From positions 2,604,001 through 2,668,000 of the forward strand of contig NZ_CP025804.1 of assembly GCF_003352085.1 (NCBI RefSeq): 64,000 bases of DNA. The letters are read 5' to 3'. Below are positions 39,096 through 47,237 of this stretch, piece after piece (position 1 is the stretch's first letter; each line of letters opens with the position of its first letter). The notes under the pieces were generated by a model that was not told the DNA's origin, ran no database searches, and saw nothing but the letters and a program-made list of their open reading frames with translations. Both the position numbers and the translations under genes were made by a program. The DNA is from Sulfitobacter sp. SK012 (lineage in GTDB: Bacteria; Pseudomonadota; Alphaproteobacteria; Rhodobacterales; Rhodobacteraceae).

Positions 39096-40553
39096 ATGGA
39101 AAATCTATCCTGGACTGGCTCTCTATCGGGGCTGAATATAATCCTAATGTTGGCCGTTGTGGTCACATTTCTCGCAATCGTGACGCAGCTTTTGGTGGGC
39201 ATCTTTGCCTCATCGGGCGGGCGCGCAATGGCTGCTGATGGCACGATGGCCGTGAACGAGGGCCTGTCGGGGCTGATCGGCAAGGTCATTTCTTACGCCT
39301 TTCTTGCGGTAGTCGCGCTGGTGCTCGTTTACTTGATCGGTGGCATCTTTATGGGCACTGGAGCCGGTATCATCGGTGCGGTGTCGCAGCGCTTATTGCC
39401 TGTGTGGATCGCTTTGATCGTGACCTTTGTGGTTTCGATCACCTTCAAAAGGAAACTAGGCCTCTACGGCAAGCTTTTCGACAGCATGGTCGGCATGGTT
39501 GGCTTTGGGTTGGTGATGTTCTGGGTCTTTGCCGGGTTCTTCGGTGGCGTTCTGGATATGATCGTAACCCACGACACCCTCAGCCAAGTATCTGGGATGA
39601 AGAACAAACTGCCCGGGACGCCTTTGTCCCGCGCTGAGGAAGGCGATTATGCTTACTTCCTTCTGGGCGGTGATAATCTGGCACGCGACGTCTTTAGCCG
39701 GCTTTTCAAGGGCGCATGGGTTGTTGTGCAGATCGCACCAATGGCCACGCTTTTCGCCTTTATGGTTGGGATCACGCTGGGTCTGCCTGCGGGATATTAT
39801 GGCGGCAAGCTCGACACGGTTCTGAGCTTTCTGGCCAACTTGATCCTCGCTTTCCCGGTGATCTTGCTCTTTTACCTGCTGGTCACACCAGAAATCGTTT
39901 TGACAGGCATTCCCAATTACATGGCGGTATTTCTCTTTATCTTCCCGCTGGTGTTCCTGACGATCTTGCTTAATTCGCGCTACTACACCCAACCAAGCTT
40001 TCGAACGCCTTTGCTGATTGTGGTGCTGTCGATTGGCTTTTGGCTGTACCTGTCGCTGATTTCGACCAATGGCGCGATTGTTCCAGAAAAGATGCCCGGC
40101 TTGCCCGCTTACATGGACCTGTTTGATATCGACTCAGGTATTCTGGTTGTTTTCGTCTCGGTTGTTTTTGTGAACGCACCTACGGTTTTCCGGATCGTAC
40201 GTGGCTTGGCACTGGACATCAAAACCCGCGACTATGTTGCTGCGGCGCAAACTCGGGGCGAAGGCCCTTGGTACATCATGCTGTGGGAAATCCTCCCGAA
40301 TGCACGTGGGCCGCTGATCGTCGATTTTTGCCTTCGCATTGGCTATACCACCATCCTTTTAGGAACCTTGGGGTTCTTTGGATTGGGGTTAGCGTCAGAG
40401 AGCCCGGATTGGGGCACGACGATCAATGATGGGCGCCGCCTGTTGTCGATCTATCCCCATGCAGCCATTGCACCGGCCCTGTCGCTGTTGACGTTGGTGT
40501 TAGGTTTGAACCTGCTTGCGGACGGTCTGCGCGAAGAAAGTCTGCGCGACTAA
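39096..40553 (+). CDS. ABC transporter permease, Opp/Dpp C type, extended
   Basis: 485-residue permease, about 180 residues longer than ordinary DppC. The N-terminal part has two or three extra membrane helices (LIGKVISYAFLAVVALVLVYLIGG), followed by the usual core. The EAA-like loop is AAAQTRGEGPWYIMLWEILPNARGPLI, and GTLGFFGLGLASESPDWGTTINDGRRLL is typical of DppC. It starts 13 bases after the B-type permease with GGAGG. The long form is the only visible oddity. Confidence 0.92.
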   Translation: MENLSWTGSLSGLNIILMLAVVVTFLAIVTQLLVGIFASSGGRAMAADGTMAVNEGLSGLIGKVISYAFLAVVALVLVYLIGGIFMGTGAGIIGAVSQRLLPVWIALIVTFVVSITFKRKLGLYGKLFDSMVGMVGFGLVMFWVFAGFFGGVLDMIVTHDTLSQVSGMKNKLPGTPLSRAEEGDYAYFLLGGDNLARDVFSRLFKGAWVVVQIAPMATLFAFMVGITLGLPAGYYGGKLDTVLSFLANLILAFPVILLFYLLVTPEIVLTGIPNYMAVFLFIFPLVFLTILLNSRYYTQPSFRTPLLIVVLSIGFWLYLSLISTNGAIVPEKMPGLPAYMDLFDIDSGILVVFVSVVFVNAPTVFRIVRGLALDIKTRDYVAAAQTRGEGPWYIMLWEILPNARGPLIVDFCLRIGYTTILLGTLGFFGLGLASESPDWGTTINDGRRLLSIYPHAAIAPALSLLTLVLGLNLLADGLREESLRD

Positions 40554-40559
40554 TGTGAC

Positions 40560-40592
40560 GGAGGGATCGGGAGCTATTTCCGACCCCTCCGG
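40560..40592 (+). promoter_or_regulatory. Hairpin between permease and ATPase genes
   Basis: GGAGGG..TCGG pairs with CCGA.CCCCTCC in the 93-base gap between the second permease and the ATPase. The stem is GC-rich with a bulge, and only weak T content follows. It may reduce read-through or protect the upstream mRNA, leading to unequal expression. Confidence 0.5.
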
Positions 40593-40646
40593 AGTTTATT
40601 TGGAAAGCTAAAGGGACCCCCTTTGCCTTTCGACGAGGAGAGACTG

Positions 40647-42737
40647 ATGCCCAAGACCGAGTATGACGGCCCCATCCTTGAGATCGACAAGCTGTCGATT
40701 TCGTTTTTCACACGTCTGCGGGAAATCCCGGCGGTCATGGATTTTTCGGTCTCGGTCAAACCCGGTGAAGCTGTGGGGCTGGTTGGCGAATCTGGGTGCG
40801 GTAAATCCACTGTCGCTTTGGGCGTTATGCAGGACTTGGGCAAGAACGGGCGCGTTGTTGGCGGCTCGATCAAGTTCAAAGGCCGTGATCTAGGCAAGAT
40901 GAGCGATGATGAGTTACGCGATATTCGCGGCTCTGAAATTGCCATGATCTACCAAGAGCCAATGGCGTCCCTAAACCCTGCGATGAAGATTGGCCGGCAG
41001 TTGATGGAAGTGCCGATGATCCATGCCGGTATGAACGAAAAAGAAGCTGCCGCACGCGCGTTGCAGGTGGTCACGGATGTGAAACTGCCCGACCCTGAGC
41101 GCATCTTGAAATCATTCCCGCACCAATTGTCGGGTGGTCAACAGCAGCGCATCGTGATTGCGATGGCGTTGATGTCTGAGCCGTCGCTGTTGATTTTGGA
41201 CGAACCGACCACCGCTCTCGACGTAACGGTTGAGGCGGCAGTGGTTGAGCTGGTCAAGGATCTGGGCAAGAAATACGGCACTTCGATGCTGTTCATTTCG
41301 CACAACCTAGGTCTGGTGCTTGAGACCTGCGACCGCATCTGTGTGATGTATTCTGGCGAAGCGGTTGAGCGCGGATCAATCGAAGACGTGTTCGACAAGA
41401 TGCAGCACCCTTATACGCAGGCGTTGTTTCGTTCGATCCCCCTGCCCGGCGCTGATAAAAACGCCCGTCCATTGATTGCGATCCCCGGCAACTTTCCGTT
41501 GCCGCATGAACGGCCCGAAGGCTGTAATTTTGGCCCGCGCTGCGATTACTTCGAGGCTGGCGTGTGCGACCAAGGGTTCATTCCAATGTTCCCCGCTGAT
41601 GACACAGGCAGTCACGAGACGCGCTGCCTAAAATACAAAGAGATCGATTGGAAAGCACCGCTGGAGCTGGCCGAGGTCAAGACCAAGGGCGAGATCGGCA
41701 AGATCGTTCTCAAGATCGACAACCTCAAAAAATACTATCAGGTCGCGGCCAATGCGATGTTTGGTGGCGGTGATACCAAGGTCGTCAAAGCCAACGAGAC
41801 GCTCAGCTTTGAAGCCCGCGAAAGCGAAACGCTGGCGATTGTGGGCGAATCTGGCTGTGGTAAATCAACCTTTGCCAAGGTGCTTATGGGGCTAGAGACG
41901 GCGACGGATGGTGAAATCCTGCTCGACGACCAAAGCATCGGCGAAGTGCCGATTGAAGAGCGCACAACCCAGAACGTCGCAGACATTCAGATGGTGTTCC
42001 AGAACCCGTTCGACACGTTGAACCCGTCGATGACGGTGGGCCGCCAGATCGTGCGGGCACTAGAGATCTTTAAAATCGGCAAGAACGAGAAAGAACGCTG
42101 GCAACGGATGCTGGAGTTGTTGGATCTGGTGAAGCTCCCGCGTGAATTTGCCACCCGGATGCCCCGCCAGCTGTCGGGAGGTCAAAAGCAACGGGTCGGC
42201 ATTGCGCGTGCCTTTGCGGGCGATGCACGGATCGTCGTTGCAGATGAGCCAGTATCGGCGCTGGATGTGTCAGTTCAGGCCGCCGTTACCGACCTGCTGA
42301 TGGAAATCCAACGCAAACAAAAAACCACGCTTTTGTTCATCAGCCATGATCTGTCCATCGTACGCTATCTCAGCGACCGCGTGATGGTGATGTATCTTGG
42401 CCATGTGGTCGAATTGGGCACGACCGATCAGGTCTTTTCCCCACCCTATCACCCCTACACAGAGGCGTTGCTGTCGGCGGTCCCAATTGCGGACACGTCC
42501 GTCAAGAAAAAGCACATCGTGCTAGAAGGCGATATTCCGTCTGCGATGAACCCACCGCCCGGTTGCCCTTTCCAGACGCGGTGTCGCTGGAAAACAGAAG
42601 TGCCGGGTAATCTGTGTGATACCGAAGTGCCGCCCGTTCGGCTGCTTGCTGACGGTCATCAGGTGAAATGCCACCTGAGCCAAGAGAAGTTCGATGAGAT
42701 GGAACCGGTGATCGAAGTTGGTGTGGCCGCCGAATAG
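40647..42737 (+). CDS. ABC transporter ATPase with two fused ATP-binding domains (OppD-OppF type)
   Basis: 696-residue double ATPase. Domain 1 (about residues 8-330) has Walker A GESGCGKSTVALG, signature LSGGQQQRI and Walker B LLILDEPTTALD, followed by an oligopeptide-transporter C-terminal Cys motif (RPEGCNFGPRC). Domain 2 (about 345-690) has GESGCGKSTFAK, LSGGQKQRVGIA and IVVADEPVSALD, with its own PPGCPFQTRC motif. The ATG at 40647 follows GAGGAG; an upstream TTG at 40623 was rejected. It powers the two permeases encoded upstream. Each half looks competent. Confidence 0.95.
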   Translation: MPKTEYDGPILEIDKLSISFFTRLREIPAVMDFSVSVKPGEAVGLVGESGCGKSTVALGVMQDLGKNGRVVGGSIKFKGRDLGKMSDDELRDIRGSEIAMIYQEPMASLNPAMKIGRQLMEVPMIHAGMNEKEAAARALQVVTDVKLPDPERILKSFPHQLSGGQQQRIVIAMALMSEPSLLILDEPTTALDVTVEAAVVELVKDLGKKYGTSMLFISHNLGLVLETCDRICVMYSGEAVERGSIEDVFDKMQHPYTQALFRSIPLPGADKNARPLIAIPGNFPLPHERPEGCNFGPRCDYFEAGVCDQGFIPMFPADDTGSHETRCLKYKEIDWKAPLELAEVKTKGEIGKIVLKIDNLKKYYQVAANAMFGGGDTKVVKANETLSFEARESETLAIVGESGCGKSTFAKVLMGLETATDGEILLDDQSIGEVPIEERTTQNVADIQMVFQNPFDTLNPSMTVGRQIVRALEIFKIGKNEKERWQRMLELLDLVKLPREFATRMPRQLSGGQKQRVGIARAFAGDARIVVADEPVSALDVSVQAAVTDLLMEIQRKQKTTLLFISHDLSIVRYLSDRVMVMYLGHVVELGTTDQVFSPPYHPYTEALLSAVPIADTSVKKKHIVLEGDIPSAMNPPPGCPFQTRCRWKTEVPGNLCDTEVPPVRLLADGHQVKCHLSQEKFDEMEPVIEVGVAAE

Positions 42738-42782
42738 CGGTCAGACCATCAACAAACCGATCTAATTGTTCTTAGACATGTG

Positions 42783-42807
42783 GCGCGCCTCTGATGAGGG
42801 GCGCTTT
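42783..42807 (+). terminator. Terminator of the ABC transporter operon
   Basis: GCGCGCCTC (42783-42791) pairs with GAGGGGCGC (42796-42804), with one mismatch, around the loop TGAT, and is followed by TTTGTGT. It lies 46 bases after the ATPase stop. Confidence 0.8.
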
Positions 42808-42836
42808 GTGTCGCCGAAGTGGTTTGCAGACCGGCT

Positions 42837-43256
42837 TTAGCCACCAAGCAAAGCGGCGGCGATCACTGCAGGAAAGTAAGCTGCGGAGCAATAAAAGAAG
42901 GTGGGCGAGCGGTGGCGCATCGCGCAACCTGCCATGGCCAAAAGCGGTGCAGCAACAAGGGCCACCAAAACCGGCAGCATGATCATCTCGTGATAGGCAA
43001 AACCAGGGCCCCAAAGACTGTCGCCATTGTCGAGACCAGCGGCCACAATGCCGATAATCGCGCCAAGGACCAATCCCATCAGGATCGCCTTATAATGTTT
43101 GATCGCTTTGTTGTGCGAACGGCCACGGGGGGCTTCGCGCGCAGGGGAGCTATACATCAAAGTCGCAGTGCCTTCGCCGCGCGCCATGTCAGCGGCACTA
43201 TACGCTGTCTTGTTGTTAATGCGGGCTATTCGATCGTTAAAATTATTGAGGCTCAT
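42837..43256 (-). CDS. Small two- to four-helix membrane protein, unknown function
   Basis: 139-residue protein that begins MSLNNFNDRIARINNKTAYS, then a basic soluble part of about 60 residues, then hydrophobic helices LMGLVLGAIIGIVAAGL and MIMLPVLVALVAAPLLAMAG and a final FPAVIAAALLGG. The ATG at 43256 follows GGAGCGC; an upstream in-frame stretch to 43442 has no ribosome site and odd composition. I believe the N-terminal motif recurs in Rhodobacterales proteins. The function is unknown. Confidence 0.7.
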   Translation of the reverse strand: MSLNNFNDRIARINNKTAYSAADMARGEGTATLMYSSPAREAPRGRSHNKAIKHYKAILMGLVLGAIIGIVAAGLDNGDSLWGPGFAYHEMIMLPVLVALVAAPLLAMAGCAMRHRSPTFFYCSAAYFPAVIAAALLGG

Positions 43257-43515
43257 TCTGCGCTCCATCGTCACTCGTTTGTGTGAACATGGTTTCCAAA
43301 GGGGGCAGAAATTGGGCGGGCGTGGGTTCGTGCAATGGCATCTATAAGGAATTTGATGTCGCATATTGCTGGCTGAGAGCAGTAAAAGGACCTGTGTTGC
43401 TCTCGGATTACGGTTTAGACAAACGGTATTGATGTCAAACACGGTACGGGAAAAGCAATCTGAGGGGCATCGTCGCTCAACTAGCGGCTACACTTTAGAT
43501 TATTATTACAAGCGC

Positions 43516-44112
43516 TTAACGCCCGTGAATGATCCGAACGTAGTTCTTGGTTTCTTTATACGGAGGGATGCCACCGTATTTTTTAACGGCACCGGGACCG
43601 GCATTGTAAGCCGCTAAAGCGAGCCGCCATGTTCCGAACGTGTGGTACTGCTGTTTGAGATAGCGCGCGCCGCCTTCAAGGTTCTCGGACGGGACTGTCG
43701 GATCAACCCGCAGCTTACGTGCCGTCGCTGGCATCAGCTGCGCCAACCCCATGGCACCTTTGTGGGAAAGAGCTTTTGGGTTCCAGCCGCTTTCTTGCTG
43801 CACAAGGCGCAAAAACAAATCCTCAGGAACGCCATGCTTTTGCGCGGCACTGCGCGCCATGTTCAGATACTGGCCCTTATAACGGCCACGGTATTTTTTG
43901 CCCGGCCCCTCGTCATCCCACTTCGTCGGGGTCACGACCTTGGGAGGCTGCAAGCGGACTGAGTTTTTATATTGCTTGGCTGCGCGGGTATCGAGGATAC
44001 GCTTTTGACTAGCAAACAGCTTAACCCGGCTTTTTGACGAAAAGATTTCAGCAGAAACAGGCGTTCCGACTGAAACCGCAATCGCGGTCATACCTGCTAT
44101 AATACGGCGCAT
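43516..44112 (-). CDS. Lytic transglycosylase, SLT domain
   Basis: 198-residue exported murein hydrolase. The signal peptide is [21 protein letters not shown], then a linker of about 60 residues, then the SLT/goose-lysozyme-like domain with the catalytic Glu in [30 protein letters not shown] and the late motif [25 protein letters not shown]. The ATG at 44112 places the signal peptide correctly; a longer frame to 44253 is unlikely. It is divergent from ssb. Confidence 0.9.
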   Translation of the reverse strand: MRRIIAGMTAIAVSVGTPVSAEIFSSKSRVKLFASQKRILDTRAAKQYKNSVRLQPPKVVTPTKWDDEGPGKKYRGRYKGQYLNMARSAAQKHGVPEDLFLRLVQQESGWNPKALSHKGAMGLAQLMPATARKLRVDPTVPSENLEGGARYLKQQYHTFGTWRLALAAYNAGPGAVKKYGGIPPYKETKNYVRIIHGR

Positions 44113-44283
44113 TAAATAACCTGTACCCAAAACCAACTTGACGCGACTATAGCAAAATGGCTCCACAAGACCAGACTGGAATAATATGTATCCGCTATGT
44201 GATGCATTGCTGCGGAAACCTTCCCTTAAGCATGGCTGATCAAGACTGCGCATCGTATAAACACGGCTGAAAAGCGTCGAGGC

Positions 44284-44301
44284 GGATTCGGAATCGAATC
44301 C
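44284..44301. promoter_or_regulatory. Palindrome with three GANTC methylation sites upstream of ssb
   Basis: GGATTCG-GAAT-CGAATCC is a perfect 7-bp inverted repeat with three GANTC sites (44285, 44291, 44296) in 16 bases. GANTC is the target of the alphaproteobacterial cell-cycle methylase CcrM. The site lies 36 bases upstream of the ssb start codon, so it may couple ssb expression to methylation state or bind a regulator. Confidence 0.5.
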
Positions 44302-44336
44302 ATGGCGTGCAGGACAGAGTAAAATAGGGGGGCGAT

Positions 44337-44873
44337 ATGGCCGGCTCAGTGAACAAAGTGATCATTATCGGCAACTTGGGACGTGATCCCGAGGTGCGCA
44401 GTTTCCAAAATGGCGGCAAGGTGTGCAATCTGCGCATCGCAACGTCGGAAAACTGGAAAGACAAAAATACCGGTGAGCGGCGCGAAAAGACCGAATGGCA
44501 TTCGGTGGCAATCTTTCAAGAAGGGCTTGTGCGCATCGCCGAGCAGTACCTCAAGAAGGGCTCCAAGGTTTACATCGAAGGCCAATTGCAGACCCGCAAA
44601 TGGCAAGATCAAAGCGGTACCGACAAGTACAGCACCGAGATCGTGTTGCAAGGCTTTAACGGCACACTGACCATGCTCGACGGTCGCGATGGCGGTGGTG
44701 GCGGAGGCGGCGGCGGAGGTGGCGGAGGTGGTTATGACGACCGCGGCGCAGGCGGCGGTGGCTATGATCAAGGCTATGACAGCGGCCCATCCTCTTCCGG
44801 TGGTGGCGGCGGTCAAGGCGGTGGCGGTCAAGGTGGCGGATCACGCGATCTGGACGATGAAATCCCGTTCTGA
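44337..44873 (+). CDS. ssb: Single-stranded DNA-binding protein
   Basis: 178-residue SSB. The OB fold covers residues 1-112 ([48 protein letters not shown]). A Gly-rich, Gln-containing linker of about 55 residues includes a run of 14 glycines. The C-terminal tip DLDDEIPF recruits partner proteins. The start follows AGGGGGG. The glycine run is encoded by near-perfect GGC/GGT repeats and could vary in length between strains. Confidence 0.98.
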   Translation: MAGSVNKVIIIGNLGRDPEVRSFQNGGKVCNLRIATSENWKDKNTGERREKTEWHSVAIFQEGLVRIAEQYLKKGSKVYIEGQLQTRKWQDQSGTDKYSTEIVLQGFNGTLTMLDGRDGGGGGGGGGGGGGGYDDRGAGGGGYDQGYDSGPSSSGGGGGQGGGGQGGGSRDLDDEIPF

Positions 44874-44886
44874 AGATACACAAGCA

Positions 44887-45309
44887 ATGGTCCGCGTCCT
44901 TACATCACAGGACGCGGACCAGGCGCTTGTTCTCTACAATGAGCTGACCGTAGGCCCGCCGCAGGTTGATCCTGCAGCGTTCGATGCGGTGATTGCACAT
45001 TCTGGCACGACGGTATTTGGGGCTTTCAGGGCAGACGAGTTAACCGCAATGGTGACGCTGCATCTGCTGCCCAATGCGCTGTGGGATGCACGGCCCTACG
45101 CCCTTATTGAGAATGTTGTGACCCGCCGCGCCCATCAAAAATGCGGGTTTGGCCGGTGCGTGATGCAAGGTGCAATAGATGCGGCCTGGGCTGCAAACGC
45201 TCATAAAATCATGCTGATGACTGGCACGGGCCGGGCGGCAGCCGGTTTTTACGAAGCGCTTGGTTTCACATCTAAGGACAAGACCGCGATGGTGATGCGG
45301 CGGCCCTGA
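44887..45309 (+). CDS. GNAT family N-acetyltransferase
   Basis: 140-residue acetyltransferase of the GNAT fold. The acetyl-CoA loop is RRAHQKCGFGRCVMQGAIDAAW (a Q/R-x-x-G-x-G/A variant), preceded by the beta-4 strand YALIENVVT and followed by MLMTGTGRAAAGFYEALGF. The ATG at 44887 lies 13 bases after the ssb stop, so co-transcription with ssb is likely. The acceptor substrate is unknown. Confidence 0.87.
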   Translation: MVRVLTSQDADQALVLYNELTVGPPQVDPAAFDAVIAHSGTTVFGAFRADELTAMVTLHLLPNALWDARPYALIENVVTRRAHQKCGFGRCVMQGAIDAAWAANAHKIMLMTGTGRAAAGFYEALGFTSKDKTAMVMRRP

Positions 45310-46410
45310 TTATGCGGCGTCGCGCAAAACGGCTAGGACCTTATCGGCCGGCACATCGCCAGTGACAAACGCCTCTCCGATGCCGCGCGCGAGAACGAAG
45401 CGGAGTTTGCCATCCACAACCTTTTTGTCCTGCCCCATCAACCCCAACAGCGTTTCAGCATCCGGCAGATCCCCGTCAATATCGCGCAGGTCGACCTTCA
45501 TGCCCATGTCACGCAGATGCGCGCGCACCCGGCTTGGGTCTTCTTGTGAGCACAGGCCCAGCCGCGCTGACAGTTCGAACGCCAGCGCACACCCAATCGC
45601 AACACCTTCGCCGTGCATCAAACGGTCGCCGTAACCTGTCGCGGCCTCAAGCGCATGGCAAAATGTGTGGCCCAAGTTGAGCAGTGCGCGCTCGCCCTGC
45701 TCGGTCTCATCGCGCATCACGATATCGGCTTTCATCTGAACGGATCGACGCACGGCTTCGACGCGCAAGGCCATATCGCCTGCCGCCAGTTTAGGTCCCT
45801 GCCCTTCGAGCCAGTCAAAGAACGCCGCATCGCCCAGCATGCCGTATTTCACCACTTCACCGTAACCGGCCAGAAAATCGCGCGGCGTCAGTGTTTCTAA
45901 AACATCGGTATCTGCCAAAACCAACGAAGGCTGATGGAATGCTCCGATCAGGTTTTTACCTTGGGCCGCGTTGATCCCGGTTTTGCCGCCCACCGAACTG
46001 TCGACTTGCGCCAAAAGGGACGTCGGCACCTGCACAAATCGCACGCCGCGGCGCAGGATTGCTGCTGCAAAGCCCACAAGATCGCCGATTACACCACCGC
46101 CAAGTGCAATGACCACATCGCCCCGTTCAACCTGTTGATCAAGCAGCCAACCAACACAGCGCTGCAGCTGCTCCCAGCATTTGGTGCCTTCGCCCGGTGG
46201 CAGTGTCAAAGCCTCCAGAGTAATGTTTTGCGACGCTAGGCCGCTGCGCAATGTGTCCAGATGCAGGGCCGCAACATTCTCGTCACTGATAACCACTACG
46301 CGGCTGCGCCGCAGCAACGGACCAATGTGATCGCCTGCTTCGCGCAGCAAGCCCGGGCCAATCTGAATGTCATATTCACGGCCCGGCAGGCCTACATGCA
46401 CGGTCTCACG
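45310..46410 (-). CDS. aroB: 3-dehydroquinate synthase
   Basis: 366-residue NAD- and metal-dependent enzyme of the shikimate pathway. Key blocks are VIALGGGVIGDLVGFAAAI, QVPTSLLAQVDSSVGGKTGIN, GEVVKYGML and LNLGHTFCHALEA with metal-binding His and Glu. The ATG at 46410 overlaps the aroK stop by five bases, so aroK and aroB are coupled. A longer frame start at 46431 was not used. It ends directly against the GNAT gene. Confidence 0.97.
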   Translation of the reverse strand, partial: RETVHVGLPGREYDIQIGPGLLREAGDHIGPLLRRSRVVVISDENVAALHLDTLRSGLASQNITLEALTLPPGEGTKCWEQLQRCVGWLLDQQVERGDVVIALGGGVIGDLVGFAAAILRRGVRFVQVPTSLLAQVDSSVGGKTGINAAQGKNLIGAFHQPSLVLADTDVLETLTPRDFLAGYGEVVKYGMLGDAAFFDWLEGQGPKLAAGDMALRVEAVRRSVQMKADIVMRDETEQGERALLNLGHTFCHALEAATGYGDRLMHGEGVAIGCALAFELSARLGLCSQEDPSRVRAHLRDMGMKVDLRDIDGDLPDAETLLGLMGQDKKVVDGKLRFVLARGIGEAFVTGDVPADKVLAVLRDAA

Positions 46411-47002
46411 CATCTGTTTTCTCCAACACATCCGGGCGCGTTAACAGCGCTTCGATTACCATCTTTGCGGTCGCATCAATCGACCAAGATGGCTGACAAA
46501 CCACCTGCAGCTCGGCCTTTTGATAGGTCGGGTTACGCGCATCAAACAGATCGGCCAGCGTCGCGCGTGGATTTTCCGTGCGCAAGAGCGGTCGGCTGTC
46601 TTTGTGACGGACCCGGTTCCACAACAGTTTCAGATCAGCATTCAACCACAGCGCCACACCGAACTCTCCGATATTATCGCGGTTCACCTCGGCAAAATAA
46701 GCGCCACCACCGGTGGATAATATCCCGCGCTCTGCTTGCAAAAGTCGTGCAATCACTTCGGTTTCGCGTTTGCGGAAAAATGCCTCGCCGTCGCGTTCAA
46801 ATATCTCGGGCACACTCAGGTTTGCGGCCGCTTCGATTTCAGCGTCAGTGTCCAAGAAAGGCACGCCCAATTTTACCGCCACCGCACGGCCCACGGCGGT
46901 CTTGCCAGCACCCATCATACCCACCAAAGCCACCGTCTTTTTCAGATGGTAGTCGGGGGGCGCAGAAGGGCCATCGGCCTGAGGTTGCTGAATTTTGCTC
47001 AT
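46406..47002 (-). CDS. aroK: Shikimate kinase
   Basis: 198-residue shikimate kinase. The P-loop is VALVGMMGAGKTAVGRAVA. Shikimate-binding residues are in DTDAEIEAAANLSVPEIFERDGEAFFRKRE and LSTGGGAYF, and the lid has RPLLRTENP. A 20-residue Pro/Gln-rich N-terminal extension precedes the core. It is followed by coupled aroB and is divergent from a small membrane protein gene. Confidence 0.97.
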   Translation of the reverse strand: MSKIQQPQADGPSAPPDYHLKKTVALVGMMGAGKTAVGRAVAVKLGVPFLDTDAEIEAAANLSVPEIFERDGEAFFRKRETEVIARLLQAERGILSTGGGAYFAEVNRDNIGEFGVALWLNADLKLLWNRVRHKDSRPLLRTENPRATLADLFDARNPTYQKAELQVVCQPSWSIDATAKMVIEALLTRPDVLEKTDA

Positions 47003-47083
47003 TTCTCTCTGAATGACGTGATCTTACTAGAAAGGCCATATATAGTTTGTGGAAAGGCAGCAAAAGTCAGGCAGGCGAACTCT

Positions 47084-47233
47084 ATGAGAAAATTGCTCAA
47101 GTTCTTGATGATCCTTGTGATTATCGGATTTATCGGGCTCGTTGGGTATGCGTATATCGGCCCATTCTTGGGCGTTGATTTCGCGGCACCGCAAAGTGAA
47201 ACGCGTCTGCCCGTCACCTTACCGGAGAACTGA
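47084..47233 (+). CDS. Small membrane protein, 49 residues
   Basis: Short frame beginning MRKLLKFLMILVIIGFIGLVG, a single hydrophobic helix with a basic N-terminus, then a periplasmic tail with LGVDFAAPQSETRLPVTLPEN. It ends four bases before the start of the secreted-protein gene, so it is the first gene of a likely three-gene operon. The ribosome site is moderate (AGGCG). It is either a membrane-anchored peptide or a signal-anchored protein. The function is unknown. Confidence 0.65.
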   Translation: MRKLLKFLMILVIIGFIGLVGYAYIGPFLGVDFAAPQSETRLPVTLPEN

Positions 47234-47237
47234 ACCC

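Noticed and set aside
43366..43617. 83-codon plus-strand frame between the small membrane gene and the lytic transglycosylase
   Set aside because: It overlaps the end of the transglycosylase gene on the other strand, lacks a ribosome site, and its product has no recognisable features.
44689..44886. Upstream extension of the GNAT gene inside ssb
   Set aside because: The extension is an out-of-frame reading of the ssb glycine linker (Ala/Val-rich). The GNAT core begins at the ATG at 44887.
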